A stretch of DNA of 64,000 nucleotides from Sphaerisporangium cinnabarinum (GTDB lineage Bacteria > Actinomycetota > Actinomycetes > Actinomycetales > Cellulomonadaceae): NCBI GenBank assembly GCA_003052455.1, contig QAPD01000004.1:172620-236619 (forward strand), written 5' to 3'. Made by a program: the position numbers and the translations under genes. Under the pieces are notes generated by a model. That model was not told where the DNA came from, searched no databases, and worked only from the letters and a program-made list of their open reading frames with translations. Shown one piece after another: positions 41,074 through 49,661 of this stretch (within the stretch, counting starts at the first letter, position 1; each line of letters opens with the position of its first letter).

Positions 41074-41996
41074 TTGACCGACCCCGCGAGACCGTTCACC
41101 AGGTACCGCTGGATGAACAGGTAGACGACGACGATGGGCACGGAGATGAGCACGAGCACGGCGAACAGCGCGCCGGGCTGGCTCAGGTAGATCCCGCGGT
41201 ACGCGAGGGGGACGAGCGTCAGGGGCTTGAGGTCGTTGTCGCTGATCGCGACGAGCGGCAGGAGGAAGTCGTTCCACGTCATCATGAGCTGCCAGATGAC
41301 GACGACCGCGGCGGCCGCCTTGCCGAGCGGGAAGTAGATGCGCCAGAAGATCGTCCACGCGGACGCGCCGTCGACGAGCGCGGCCTCGTACGTCTCGTCG
41401 GGGATCGCGAGGTAGGTGGTGCGGATCATGATCACGGCGAACGGCAGGCCGAGCGCCGTGTAGGCGAGGACGAGCCCGAGCAGCGAGTCGTAGAGGCCGA
41501 TCGCCTGGAGGATCTTGAAGACCGCCACGACGATGCTCGCCATGGGCAGCACGAGCGCGAGCAGCAGCCCGACGAACACGACGCCCCGGAACGGCACGCG
41601 CAGGCGGGCGAGGGCGAACGCCGTCATCGAGCCGAGGAGGACGACGAGGAGGATCGACGGGACCGACACGAGCAGGCTGTTGAGCAGGTGCTGGAGGATC
41701 GGGTTGGTCTCGAAGATCGTCACGTAGTTGCGCAGCGTCGGCTCCTCGGGGAGCAGGCCGAGCGCCGTCGTCGACGGGTTGGACGTGGGCAGCAGCGAGA
41801 TGCCGACCACCATCACCACGGGCACCATCCACAGCACCGCGAGCGGTCCGAGCACCCAGTGCGACCACCGCGGCGGCGCCTCGACGTCCTTGCTGCGACC
41901 GTGGCCGCGCCGACGGCGGACGGGAGCGGCGGGCGGCGTCGTGGTGCCGTCGGCCGCGCTCCGCGCGCGGTCGGTGCCGGAGCTGAGCGCCGTCAT
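41070..41996 (-). CDS. Sugar ABC transporter permease, MalG type
   Basis: 308 residues from ATG 41996, overlapping the MalF-type stop by 4 bp. A ~45-residue basic N-terminus (RRRRGHGRSKDVE) precedes six helices. EAA loop IPDETYEAALVDGASAWTIFWRIYFPLGK. C-terminus IQRYLVNGLAGSVK is typical of the family. Confidence 0.93.
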   Translation of the reverse strand: MTALSSGTDRARSAADGTTTPPAAPVRRRRGHGRSKDVEAPPRWSHWVLGPLAVLWMVPVVMVVGISLLPTSNPSTTALGLLPEEPTLRNYVTIFETNPILQHLLNSLLVSVPSILLVVLLGSMTAFALARLRVPFRGVVFVGLLLALVLPMASIVVAVFKILQAIGLYDSLLGLVLAYTALGLPFAVIMIRTTYLAIPDETYEAALVDGASAWTIFWRIYFPLGKAAAAVVVIWQLMMTWNDFLLPLVAISDNDLKPLTLVPLAYRGIYLSQPGALFAVLVLISVPIVVVYLFIQRYLVNGLAGSVK

Positions 41997-42961
41997 GACT
42001 TCTCCCCCGTGATGAACCCCGCCCCGAACGTGCGCAGCATCGCGACGGACGAGCCGATCGCGAGGACGAGCAGGACGACCGAGATCGTCGCGCCGTAGCC
42101 GAACGACTGGAGCTGGAAGGCTTCCTTGAACATGTACGTGGGCATGAGCTCCGACGCGTGGTTGGGCCCGCCCTCGGTGAGCACCCACACCAGCTCGAAG
42201 GTCTTGAGCGAGCCGATGATCCCGAGCAGGACGAGCGAGAGGTGGGTCGGCTTGAGGAGCGGCAGGACGATCCGCCGCACGAGCGCCCACCCGCTCGCCC
42301 CGTCGATGCGCGCCGCCTCGAGGACCGAGTGGTCGAGGAGCTGGAGGCCGGCGAGGTAGAACAGCATCGAGAAGCCCGACCACATCCACACGTTGACGAC
42401 GATCACCGTGACGATCGCCGTCGACGGGTCGGACAGGTAGGGGCGCGTGAGGACCTCGAGGCCGGTCGCCCGGCCGAGCTGTGCGAGCACGCCGTTGAAC
42501 GGGTCGAGCAGGCGCTGCCAGACGATGCCCACGACGACGGGCGACAGGACGGCGGGCAGGAAGAAGATCGCGCGGTACACCGTGCGACCCCGCAGCCGGG
42601 TGTTGAGCAGCCAGGCGAGCGTGAAGCCGATGACCGCCTGCGGCACGATCGTCAGGAGGATCCACAGCAGCGAGTTGCGCAGCGTGATGTGGAAGACCGG
42701 GTCCTGGGCGAGGTCCGCGTAGTTCTGGACGCCGACCGGCGTCCCGGCGTTGACGCCGTCCCAGTCGAGCGTGCTCGCCTGGACGTTGAACACGATCGGG
42801 TAGACGACGAACACCGCGAAGAGCAGGAGCGCGGGCGCGATGAAGCCGAGCGCGACGAGCTGCTGGCGGCGACGCGTGCTGCGTCCCGTCGACGTCGTCG
42901 CGCGCGGCCCGGCGACCCGCGGCGTCGCCGCCGCGGGTCGCCCGGAGACGAGGGCTGCCAT
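41993..42961 (-). CDS. Sugar ABC transporter permease, MalF type
   Basis: 322 residues from ATG 42961, starting 2 bp after the binding-protein stop. Six membrane helices; EAA loop LLDHSVLEAARIDGASGWALVRRIVLPLLKPTH, and WVLTEGGPNHASELMPTYMFKEAF. Forms the importer with the MalG-type permease; no ATPase gene is nearby. Confidence 0.93.
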   Translation of the reverse strand: MAALVSGRPAAATPRVAGPRATTSTGRSTRRRQQLVALGFIAPALLLFAVFVVYPIVFNVQASTLDWDGVNAGTPVGVQNYADLAQDPVFHITLRNSLLWILLTIVPQAVIGFTLAWLLNTRLRGRTVYRAIFFLPAVLSPVVVGIVWQRLLDPFNGVLAQLGRATGLEVLTRPYLSDPSTAIVTVIVVNVWMWSGFSMLFYLAGLQLLDHSVLEAARIDGASGWALVRRIVLPLLKPTHLSLVLLGIIGSLKTFELVWVLTEGGPNHASELMPTYMFKEAFQLQSFGYGATISVVLLVLAIGSSVAMLRTFGAGFITGEKS

Positions 42962-42963
42962 CG

Positions 42964-44301
42964 TCAGCCCAGCCCGTCCTGGACCGCCTGGACCTTCGCC
43001 GCGGCCTCCTCGGGGGTCGACTGCCCGGCGGCCACCGCGGACAGCGCGTCCGCGACGGCCGTGTCGATGTCCGGCGACTCGAAGTAGCGCGAGTACTGCA
43101 CCTCGGGCATCCAGTCCTCGGTGAACGTCGTCCACATCTCCTGCTGCTTGTCGCTCGTGAACTCCTCGGGGTCGAGGCCCTGCACGGCGGGCAGGTCGTT
43201 GAACGTGTTGATGAGCACCTGGGCGCCGTCCCCGGCGATCCAGTCGGTGAGGACCTGGCACGCGAGATCGGGGTTCTTCGCGTCCTTCGAGATGCCGAGC
43301 GCGACGTCGATGCCGCCGACGAGCTGCGGCTCGGGCGCCCCGCCGGGGATCGTCGGGAACAGGAACGGCTCGTAGCCCTCCATGCCCTGCGAGAGCGGCG
43401 GGATGTCGGCGCGCGAGGGGTCGGACTGCTGGATCCACCACGCCCCGAGGGGGATCATCGCGGCGTTGCCCGCCTCGAACTGGTTGACGCCGTTCGGGTA
43501 GGCGTCGAGCGCGAGGGCGCCCTGCTGGGCGATCCCGTCGGTGAACAGCTTCTGCCAGTACGTGAACGCCTCGACGATCCCCGGGTCGGTCCACGACGCC
43601 TCGCCCGACTCCGCCTGGTAGACGAGACCCGGCTCGACGTTGTTGGCGATCTGGAGGAAGACGACGTTGCGCAGCCACGAGTCCTTCGCGGGCAGCAGGA
43701 AGGGCGCGGCCGAGCCGCCGCCGAGCGCGTCGACGGCGCTCTCGAGGTCGGCCCACGTGGCCGGGGGCTCGACGCCCGCCTCGTCGAGGAGGTCGGAGTT
43801 GGCCCAGAGGTTCACGGTCTGCACGAGGAGCGGCAGCGCGTAGTAGCTGTCGTCCCCCTCGGGGTTGCCCATCCGCGCCTGCTCGAGGCCGATGGGGAAG
43901 AACTTCGACTCCCAGTCGTCACCCCACGTGTCGGCCGCGCACTCCTCGAGCGGCATGAGGTTCTCCCGGTACTGCTGGGTCAGCGCGCCGGGCTGCAGGC
44001 CGACGATGTCGGGCATGGTGCCCGAGCTCGCGCGGGTCTGCAGGTCCACGACGTACTCGGGGTAGTTGAAGATCGTCGAGTCGATCGTGACGTCGGGGTT
44101 CGCGGTGGTGAAGGCGTCGATCATCTGGCGCGTGGTCTGCTCGATCGGGCTCCAGGAGCGGAACGTCACCGTCGTCCCGCCCTCGCCCCCCTGGCCCGAC
44201 TGCTCGGGGTCGGCGCCGCCGGCGCACGCCGCGAGCGACGTGACGATCGTGAGCGCGACGCCGGCCTGGATGCCGCGCCGCGCAGTTCGGGGAAGCTTCA
44301 T
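42964..44301 (-). CDS. Sugar ABC transporter substrate-binding lipoprotein
   Basis: 445 residues from ATG 44301; the upstream frame is low-complexity and not used. Signal MKLPRTARRGIQAGVALTIVTSLAACAGG with lipobox SLAA-Cys. Family 1/CUT1 binding protein: TVTFRSWSPIEQTTRQMIDAFTTANPDVTI, SGTMPDIVGLQPGAL, YYALPLLVQTVNLWANSDLLDEAGVEPPATWADLE, VNQFEAGNAAMIPLGAWW. First gene of the importer operon, which also holds a kinase and an aldolase, so it probably binds the free sugar that feeds them. Confidence 0.92.
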   Translation of the reverse strand: MKLPRTARRGIQAGVALTIVTSLAACAGGADPEQSGQGGEGGTTVTFRSWSPIEQTTRQMIDAFTTANPDVTIDSTIFNYPEYVVDLQTRASSGTMPDIVGLQPGALTQQYRENLMPLEECAADTWGDDWESKFFPIGLEQARMGNPEGDDSYYALPLLVQTVNLWANSDLLDEAGVEPPATWADLESAVDALGGGSAAPFLLPAKDSWLRNVVFLQIANNVEPGLVYQAESGEASWTDPGIVEAFTYWQKLFTDGIAQQGALALDAYPNGVNQFEAGNAAMIPLGAWWIQQSDPSRADIPPLSQGMEGYEPFLFPTIPGGAPEPQLVGGIDVALGISKDAKNPDLACQVLTDWIAGDGAQVLINTFNDLPAVQGLDPEEFTSDKQQEMWTTFTEDWMPEVQYSRYFESPDIDTAVADALSAVAAGQSTPEEAAAKVQAVQDGLG

Positions 44302-44340
44302 CGCGTCCGTCCTCTCTCCGTCGTTGGATGCGAGGGCCTC

Positions 44341-44369
44341 ATCGAACGTCTCCCCGCGGGGACCGTCAA
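44341..44369 (-). promoter_or_regulatory. Promoter of the importer operon with operator-like palindrome
   Basis: On the minus strand a -35 TTGACG (44364-44369), a 17-bp spacer and a -10 TTCGAT (44341-44346) stand about 40 bp before the ATG at 44301. The spacer contains the perfect palindrome TCCCCGCGGGGA (44351-44362), with a CG centre as in LacI operators. Confidence 0.6.
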
Positions 44370-44724
44370 CGGGTCGCGCCGGGGTGCGGGGGTCGGCGGC
44401 GCCCCGTGTCGTCCGTGTCCTGTCCCGTCGCCGCGACCCGGTCCGGCGGACGCCGACAGCGCGCCACGGCACCGAGCCGACAGCGGGATGTCCGTTGTCC
44501 GACACGCGGTCCGGGCCCCGCCGCGCCGTCTCGCGGCAGCGGCCCGTGGGGCGAGCCGACCGACCTGCCCTGACAACGCGTCCCGGCTCGACTGTCCGGG
44601 ACCCGGGCGTGCCGTCGGGCCGCTCCGCGCCGCCCCGTCGGGCCGGAGGTCACAGTTCCGTGACGCTCCGAGTCGTCTCGCGTGTTGAGACGGACCGCGG
44701 TAACGCCGCAGGTCGTGGCGGCCG

Positions 44725-44753
44725 TTGTGTCTGTAATCGATTTCTGTCATGCT
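44725..44753 (+). promoter_or_regulatory. Promoter of the kinase-isomerase operon with AATCGATT
   Basis: A -35 TTGTGT (44725-44730), a 17-bp spacer and a -10 CATGCT (44748-44753) are followed by ATG 44761 after 7 bp, so the transcript is likely leaderless. The spacer holds the palindrome AATCGATT (44735-44742), an AT-rich island and possible LacI-type operator core. Confidence 0.6.
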
Positions 44754-44760
44754 GGTCGGC

Positions 44761-46323
44761 ATGCCCTTTCCCACCACCCCCGGCCTCGTCGGCGTCGACG
44801 TCGGGACGTCGAGCACCAAGGGCGTGCTCGTCGGTCCGGACGGCGCGATCCTGCGCTCGACCACGCGCACGCACGCCGTCGACCGGCCGCAGCCCGGCCA
44901 CGTCGAGATGGACGCCCGGGTCTGGTGGGACGAGCTCGTCGACGTCGTCACCGAGCTCACGGCCGACCTCGCCCCCGGTGCCGCCCGCGGCCCCGACGTC
45001 CCGGCCGACCTCGAGGTCGCCGCCGTCGGGCTCTCCGGCATGGGCCCGTGCGTGCTGCTGACCGACGAGCGAGGGACCCCGGTCCGCCCGGCGATCCTCT
45101 ACGGCGTCGACACGCGGGCGACGCAGCAGATCGCCGAGCTCGACGACGCCCTCGGGCGCGCGACGGTCCTCGACCGGTGCGGCTCGGCGCTGTCGTCGCA
45201 GGCCGCCGGACCCAAGATCGCCTGGGTGCGCGCGCACGAGCCCGAAGCCTGGGCGCACGCCCGTCGCCTGTTCATGCCGGCGTCGTACCTCGCCTTCCGC
45301 CTCACCGGCGCGTACGTGCTCGACCACCACTCGGCGTCGCAGTCGACACCCCTGTACGACCCGCGCGACCACGACTGGATCGGCGAGTGGGCCGCGCTCG
45401 TCGCACCCGGCCTCGAGCTGCCCGCGCTGCGATGGCCCGGCGAGGCGGCGGGGGTCACCCGCGAGCGCCTCGCCGGGGTGGCCGCCGGCACGCCCGTCGT
45501 CACCGGCACGATCGACGCCTGGTCGGAGGCCGTGAGCGTCGACGCGACGCACGTCGGCGACCTCATGCTCATGTACGGCACGACGATGTTCCTCGTCGCC
45601 ACGGTCGCCGAGCCGCTGCGCAGCGAGACGATGTGGGGCACCGTCGGCGCCTACCCCGGGACCCACAACCTCGCCGGCGGCATGGCGACGTCGGGCGCCG
45701 TCACGTCGTGGCTGCGGGACCTGACCGGCGCGGACTACCCCGAGCTGCTCGCCGAGGCCGCGGCCAGCGGGCCCGGCGCCCACGGGCTCCTCCTGCTCCC
45801 CTACCTCGCGGGCGAGCGCACCCCCCTCCAGGACCCCGACGCGCGCGGCGTCCTCGCCGGCCTCACGCTCTCGCACACGCGCGGCGACCTCTACCGCGCG
45901 GCGCTCGAGGCCACCGCGTTCGGCGTGCGGCACAACGTCGAGACCCTGCGCGCGGCGGGCGCCGACGTCTCCCGCGTGGTCGCCGTGGGCGGCGGCACCC
46001 AGGGCGACCTCTGGACGCAGGTCGTCTCCGACGTGACCGGGCTGCCCCAGGTCGTCCCCACGAGCACCATCGGCGCGAGCTACGGCGCCGCGATGCTCGC
46101 CGCCGGGCTCGTGCACGAGCAGGGGCACCTCCTGGACGTCGCGGCGTGGAACCCGCCCGCGCGGGTCGTGCGGCCGGACCCCGCGGTGCGCGGCGTCTAC
46201 GACGAGCTCTACGGCCTGTACCGCGACCTCTACCCGGCGACGCGCGACGTCGTGCACGCGCTCGCCCGCCGGACCGCGCCCACCGCCCCCGACCGCACCG
46301 CCCTCGAAGGAGCACCCGCATGA
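44761..46323 (+). CDS. FGGY-family pentulokinase
   Basis: 520 residues from ATG 44761; an in-frame ATG at 44749 would overlap the -10. N-terminus VGVDVGTSSTKGVLVGPDGAILRST; substrate part PAILYGVDTRATQQIAEL; GTIDAWSEAVSVDATHVGDLMLMYGTTMFL (catalytic Asp in TIDAWSE); YLAGERTPLQDPDARG; VAVGGGTQGDLWTQVVSDVTG. Xylulokinase/fuculokinase group. Coupled by ATGA to the isomerase, so it should phosphorylate the ketose that enzyme makes (L-fuculose, D-ribulose or a relative). Confidence 0.88.
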   Translation: MPFPTTPGLVGVDVGTSSTKGVLVGPDGAILRSTTRTHAVDRPQPGHVEMDARVWWDELVDVVTELTADLAPGAARGPDVPADLEVAAVGLSGMGPCVLLTDERGTPVRPAILYGVDTRATQQIAELDDALGRATVLDRCGSALSSQAAGPKIAWVRAHEPEAWAHARRLFMPASYLAFRLTGAYVLDHHSASQSTPLYDPRDHDWIGEWAALVAPGLELPALRWPGEAAGVTRERLAGVAAGTPVVTGTIDAWSEAVSVDATHVGDLMLMYGTTMFLVATVAEPLRSETMWGTVGAYPGTHNLAGGMATSGAVTSWLRDLTGADYPELLAEAAASGPGAHGLLLLPYLAGERTPLQDPDARGVLAGLTLSHTRGDLYRAALEATAFGVRHNVETLRAAGADVSRVVAVGGGTQGDLWTQVVSDVTGLPQVVPTSTIGASYGAAMLAAGLVHEQGHLLDVAAWNPPARVVRPDPAVRGVYDELYGLYRDLYPATRDVVHALARRTAPTAPDRTALEGAPA

Positions 46324-47969
46324 CCAGCAGCACCTACGCCGTCCCCACGCTCGCGCCGGAGCCCCAGGCCCCCGAGCGCACGGTCTACCTCGTCGCGTCG
46401 GGCGACCTGCGCGAGTCCGCGAACGTCGCGGGCTGGCCCACGCAGGTGGAGCTCGAGCGGGTCCTCACCGACGCGTTCGCCGCGAACGGCTGGAAGGTCG
46501 TGCGCGCCAACGACGTGGACCCCGAGACCGGGCACGGGTTCATCAGCTCCCAGCGCATGGGGCTCGAGGTGTTCGCGACGATCCCGCCCGACGCGCCGCT
46601 CGTCGTCGCGGAGGCCGTGTGGCAGTACAGCCACCATGTGCTGGCCGGGCTGCGCACGCACCGCGGCCCCGTGCTCACCGCCGCGAACTTCGCGGGCGAC
46701 TGGCCGGGCCTCGTCGGGCTGCTCGGCCTCAACGCGGGCCTGACGAAGATGGGCCGCCCCTACTCGACCGTGTGGACGGTCGACGGGAGCGACGCCTGGT
46801 TCCAGGACGCGATCCGGTCGTGGGTCACGACGGGCACGATCGAGCACGACGACTCGCACGTCCACGCGCTCCCGGAGCTCCCCGACAGCGCCGAGAAGCA
46901 GCTCGGCGAGGCGCTCGCCGCCCAGCTCCTGCGGGAGAAGGCGATCATCGGCGTCTTCGACGAGGGCTGCATGGGCATGTACAACGCGATCTTCGACGAC
47001 GAGCTGCTCAACGGCCTCGGCATCTACAAGGAGCGGCTGTCGCAGTCGGCGCTCTGGGCCGAGATGCAGCAGGTCGACGACGACGAGGCGGACGCGGTCC
47101 AGCGCTGGCTCGAGGACGCGGGCATGACGTTCCGGCTCGGCACCGACGAGGCGACGGAGCTCACCCCCGCCCAGCTGCGCTGGCAGCACAAGATGTACAT
47201 CGCCGCGCTGCGGATCGCCGACGACTTCGGGCTCGACGCCGTCGGCATCCAGTACCAGCAGGGGCTCAAGGACATCTGCCCGGCGTCGGACCTCGCGGAG
47301 GGCCTGCTCAACAACGTCCAGCGCCCGCCGGTCCGCTCGCGCGACGGCCGTCGGGTGCTGTGGGACGGCCAGGCGTTCCCGCACTTCAACGAGGCGGACG
47401 AGGGCGTCGCCGTCGACGCGCTCGTGACGAACCGCGTGTGGACCGCGATGGGCCTCGACCCGGCGACGACCCTGCACGACGTGCGCTGGGGCGAGGAGCA
47501 CGACGGCCGCTTCGTGTGGGTCTTCGAGATCTCGGGCTCCGTGCCCGCCTCGCACCTGGAGGGCGGCTACGCGGGCGCCGAGGGGTGGCGCCAGGACCCG
47601 GTGTTCTTCCCGGCCGGCGGGTCGACGATCAACGGCGTGTCCAAGGCGGGCGAGATCGTCTGGTCGCGCGTCTACATCGCCGACGGGGTGCTGCAGGTCG
47701 ACCTCGGCCGGGCCTCGGCCGTCTCCCTGCCCGCGGAGGAGACCCGCCGCCGCAAGGAGGCGACGAACCCCGAGTGGCCGATCATGCACGCCGTGCTGCA
47801 CGGCGTGAGCCGTGACCAGTTCATGGCCCGCCACAAGGCGAACCACCTCAACGTCGCGTACGCGCCCGACGCCGCGACGGCCGACCGCGCGCTCGAGGCG
47901 AAGGCCGCGTTCTTCGCCGCGCTCGGCATGCCCGTCCACCTGTGCGGGGACACGGCGCTCATGCGCTGA
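46320..47969 (+). CDS. L-fucose/D-arabinose isomerase family protein
   Basis: 549 residues; GAAGGAG (46306-46312) before ATG 46320. Family landmarks: YLVASGDLRESANVAGWPTQ, VVAEAVWQYSHHVLAGLRTH, ANFAGDWPGLVGLLGLNAGLTKMG, IGVFDEGCMGMYNAIFDDELLN (metal Glu), GIQYQQGLKDICPASDLAEGLLNN, AFPHFNEADEG, and C-terminal MARHKANHLNVAYAPD (metal His region). It interconverts an aldose and ketose with Mn; the fucose/arabinose isomerase fold is clear, the sugar is not. With the kinase and the class II aldolase of the divergent operon this completes an isomerase-kinase-aldolase route. Confidence 0.86.
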   Translation: MTSSTYAVPTLAPEPQAPERTVYLVASGDLRESANVAGWPTQVELERVLTDAFAANGWKVVRANDVDPETGHGFISSQRMGLEVFATIPPDAPLVVAEAVWQYSHHVLAGLRTHRGPVLTAANFAGDWPGLVGLLGLNAGLTKMGRPYSTVWTVDGSDAWFQDAIRSWVTTGTIEHDDSHVHALPELPDSAEKQLGEALAAQLLREKAIIGVFDEGCMGMYNAIFDDELLNGLGIYKERLSQSALWAEMQQVDDDEADAVQRWLEDAGMTFRLGTDEATELTPAQLRWQHKMYIAALRIADDFGLDAVGIQYQQGLKDICPASDLAEGLLNNVQRPPVRSRDGRRVLWDGQAFPHFNEADEGVAVDALVTNRVWTAMGLDPATTLHDVRWGEEHDGRFVWVFEISGSVPASHLEGGYAGAEGWRQDPVFFPAGGSTINGVSKAGEIVWSRVYIADGVLQVDLGRASAVSLPAEETRRRKEATNPEWPIMHAVLHGVSRDQFMARHKANHLNVAYAPDAATADRALEAKAAFFAALGMPVHLCGDTALMR

Positions 47970-47979
47970 CCTCCGCTCC

Positions 47980-47998
47980 CGCGACCCCGGGCGGGTCG
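47980..47998 (+). terminator. Short hairpin after the isomerase gene
   Basis: GCGACCC/GGGTCGC with a 5-nt loop, 10 bp after the stop codon. Confidence 0.5.
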
Positions 47999-48078
47999 CT
48001 CCGCCGCGCTCGTCCCCCGGCCGCGGCGGGGCGGCCCGTCCGGTCCCTTGCCCGGGCCCGTTGCCCGGCTCCGTGCCG

Positions 48079-48546
48079 TCAGCGGGCCGACCTCGGGGCA
48101 CGGGCGGGCCGACGGCGCGCCATCCCGCGCACCACCGCGGCCACGAGCACGGCACCCAGGAGCGCGCCGGCCGTGTTGAGGACGACGTCCTGGACCGTCG
48201 GGACGCGGCCGGGCAGGAGGTTCTGGGTGAGCTCGATCGCGACCGAGAGGGCGCAGCCCGCGAGCGTCACGAGCCCGACGGCGCGCCACACGCCGGGGAC
48301 CGCACCGCCCCGGCGGGCTGCCGCGCCCCGCAGGAGGGGCACGCCGAGCACGCCGAACGGCCCGAACATCACGACGTTGGCGAGCGCCTCGAGCACCGGC
48401 AGCGTGATGGGGATCCCGAGCCCCTGGAGGAAGCCGAGGGTGGACGTCGCCCAGCCGGGCGCGTCGGTCGACTGCGGCGACGGCCAGAGCGTCACGACCA
48501 GGACGGCGGCGAGATAGGCGGCGAACGTCCAGGTCAGCAGGCGCAT
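48079..48546 (-). CDS. VanZ-like membrane protein
   Basis: 155 residues from ATG 48546. Four hydrophobic segments; LLTWTFAAYLAAVLVVTLWPSPQ at the start and IELTQNLLPGRVPTVQDVVLNTAGALLGAVL near the end match the VanZ family. No glycopeptide-resistance genes are close, so no resistance role is claimed. Confidence 0.85.
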   Translation of the reverse strand: MRLLTWTFAAYLAAVLVVTLWPSPQSTDAPGWATSTLGFLQGLGIPITLPVLEALANVVMFGPFGVLGVPLLRGAAARRGGAVPGVWRAVGLVTLAGCALSVAIELTQNLLPGRVPTVQDVVLNTAGALLGAVLVAAVVRGMARRRPARAPRSAR

Positions 48547-48665
48547 CCCGTCAGCGTACGGGCGCGGGTCCCGGACGCGCCGGGCCCCGCGGCGCGGCCA
48601 CGGAGCCTCCACCGTTCCCCCTCCTCGCCGAGCGTGGGACGGCGAGGGTCGGTTCACTGGGCGCC

Positions 48666-49661
48666 ATGGTCACCGTCGGCTTCCACGCCTCCCACGAGCA
48701 GATCCCGCCCGGCCCCCTCCTCGCCGCGGCCCGCCGCGCCGAGCAGGTCGGCTTCGACGCCGCCATGTGCTCCGACCACCTGGCCCCCTGGAGCGTGCGC
48801 CAGGGTGAGTCCGGGTTCGCGTGGTCGTGGCTCGGCGCCGCGCTCGCGACGACCTCCCTGCCGTTCGGCGTCGTCACCGCCCCCGGCCAGCGCTACCACC
48901 CGGCGATCGTCGCGCAGGCGATCGCGACGCTCGGCGCGATGTTCCCGGGCCGGTTCTGGGCCGCGCTCGGCTCGGGCGAGGCGATGAACGAGCACGTCAC
49001 GGGCGACCGCTGGCCGACGAAGGCCGAGCGCGACGCCCGGCTGCGCGAGTGCGTCGACGTCATCCGCGCGCTCCTCGCGGGCGAGGAGGTGACGCACCAC
49101 GGGCACGTCACGGTGGACCGGGCGCGCGTGTGGTCCCTGCCCGACGTCGCGCCGCGGCTCGTGGGGCCGGCCGTCACGCCCGCCACGGCGCGTCGTCACG
49201 CCGACTGGGCCGACGGCCTCGCCACCGTGAACCAGCCCGTCGAGTCGCTGCGGCAGGTCGTCGGCGAGTACCGCGACGCGGGAGGCCGCGGGCCGCTCGC
49301 GCTGCAGGTGCACGTCGCGTGGGGCACCGACGACGAGGCGGCCTTCGCCGTCGCGCACGACCAGTGGCGCTCGAACCTCCTGCCGCCGAGCGTGAACTGG
49401 CACCTCGAGACCCCCGAGCAGTACGACGCGGTGGCGGAGCTCGTGCGCCCGGAGGAGGTGCGCGGCACGGTGCTCGTCGAGCACGACCCCCAGCGGCTCG
49501 CGGACCGCGTCGCCGAGATGGTCGCGTGCGGGTTCGACGAGGTGTACCTGCACCACGTGGGGCAGCAGCAGGACGCGTTCCTCGACGCGGCCGGCGAGAC
49601 CCTCCTGCCCCGGCTGCGCGAGGCGTGCGCCGCCGCCACGACGGACGGGGGTGCGGCGTGA
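48666..49661 (+). CDS. LLM-class flavin/F420-dependent oxidoreductase
   Basis: 331 residues from ATG 48666; TTCACT lies 7 bp upstream as a possible leaderless -10. Luciferase-like barrel: VTVGFHASHEQIPPGPLLAAARRAEQVGFDAAMCSDHLAPW, FGVVTAPGQRYHPAIVAQAIATLGAMFPGRFWAALGSGEAMNEHVTG and ECVDVIRALLAGEEVTHHG. This is the non-F420-G6PDH TIGR03557-like pattern common in actinobacteria. Its stop overlaps the start of the GH13 gene (GTGA), so the two are made together; the biochemical link is unknown. Confidence 0.86.
   Translation: MVTVGFHASHEQIPPGPLLAAARRAEQVGFDAAMCSDHLAPWSVRQGESGFAWSWLGAALATTSLPFGVVTAPGQRYHPAIVAQAIATLGAMFPGRFWAALGSGEAMNEHVTGDRWPTKAERDARLRECVDVIRALLAGEEVTHHGHVTVDRARVWSLPDVAPRLVGPAVTPATARRHADWADGLATVNQPVESLRQVVGEYRDAGGRGPLALQVHVAWGTDDEAAFAVAHDQWRSNLLPPSVNWHLETPEQYDAVAELVRPEEVRGTVLVEHDPQRLADRVAEMVACGFDEVYLHHVGQQQDAFLDAAGETLLPRLREACAAATTDGGAA

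Larger units (their letters stand above)
44302..44760. other. 459-bp divergent control region, no gene
   Basis: It separates the importer operon from the kinase-isomerase operon. Two promoters are visible (see separate entries). Other inverted repeats are GTCAC/GTGAC (44649-44664) and CGTCTC/GAGACG (44674-44692). Small Arg/Pro-rich open frames occur here, but they overlap on both strands, lack ribosome-binding sites and look like GC artefacts. Confidence 0.7.

Noticed and set aside
44328..44688. Several small Arg/Pro-rich frames in the divergent control region
   Set aside because: They overlap on both strands, have no RBS and cover promoter elements.
48079..48546. Glycopeptide-resistance VanZ
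   Set aside because: VanZ-like proteins are widespread and no vanHAX genes are present.
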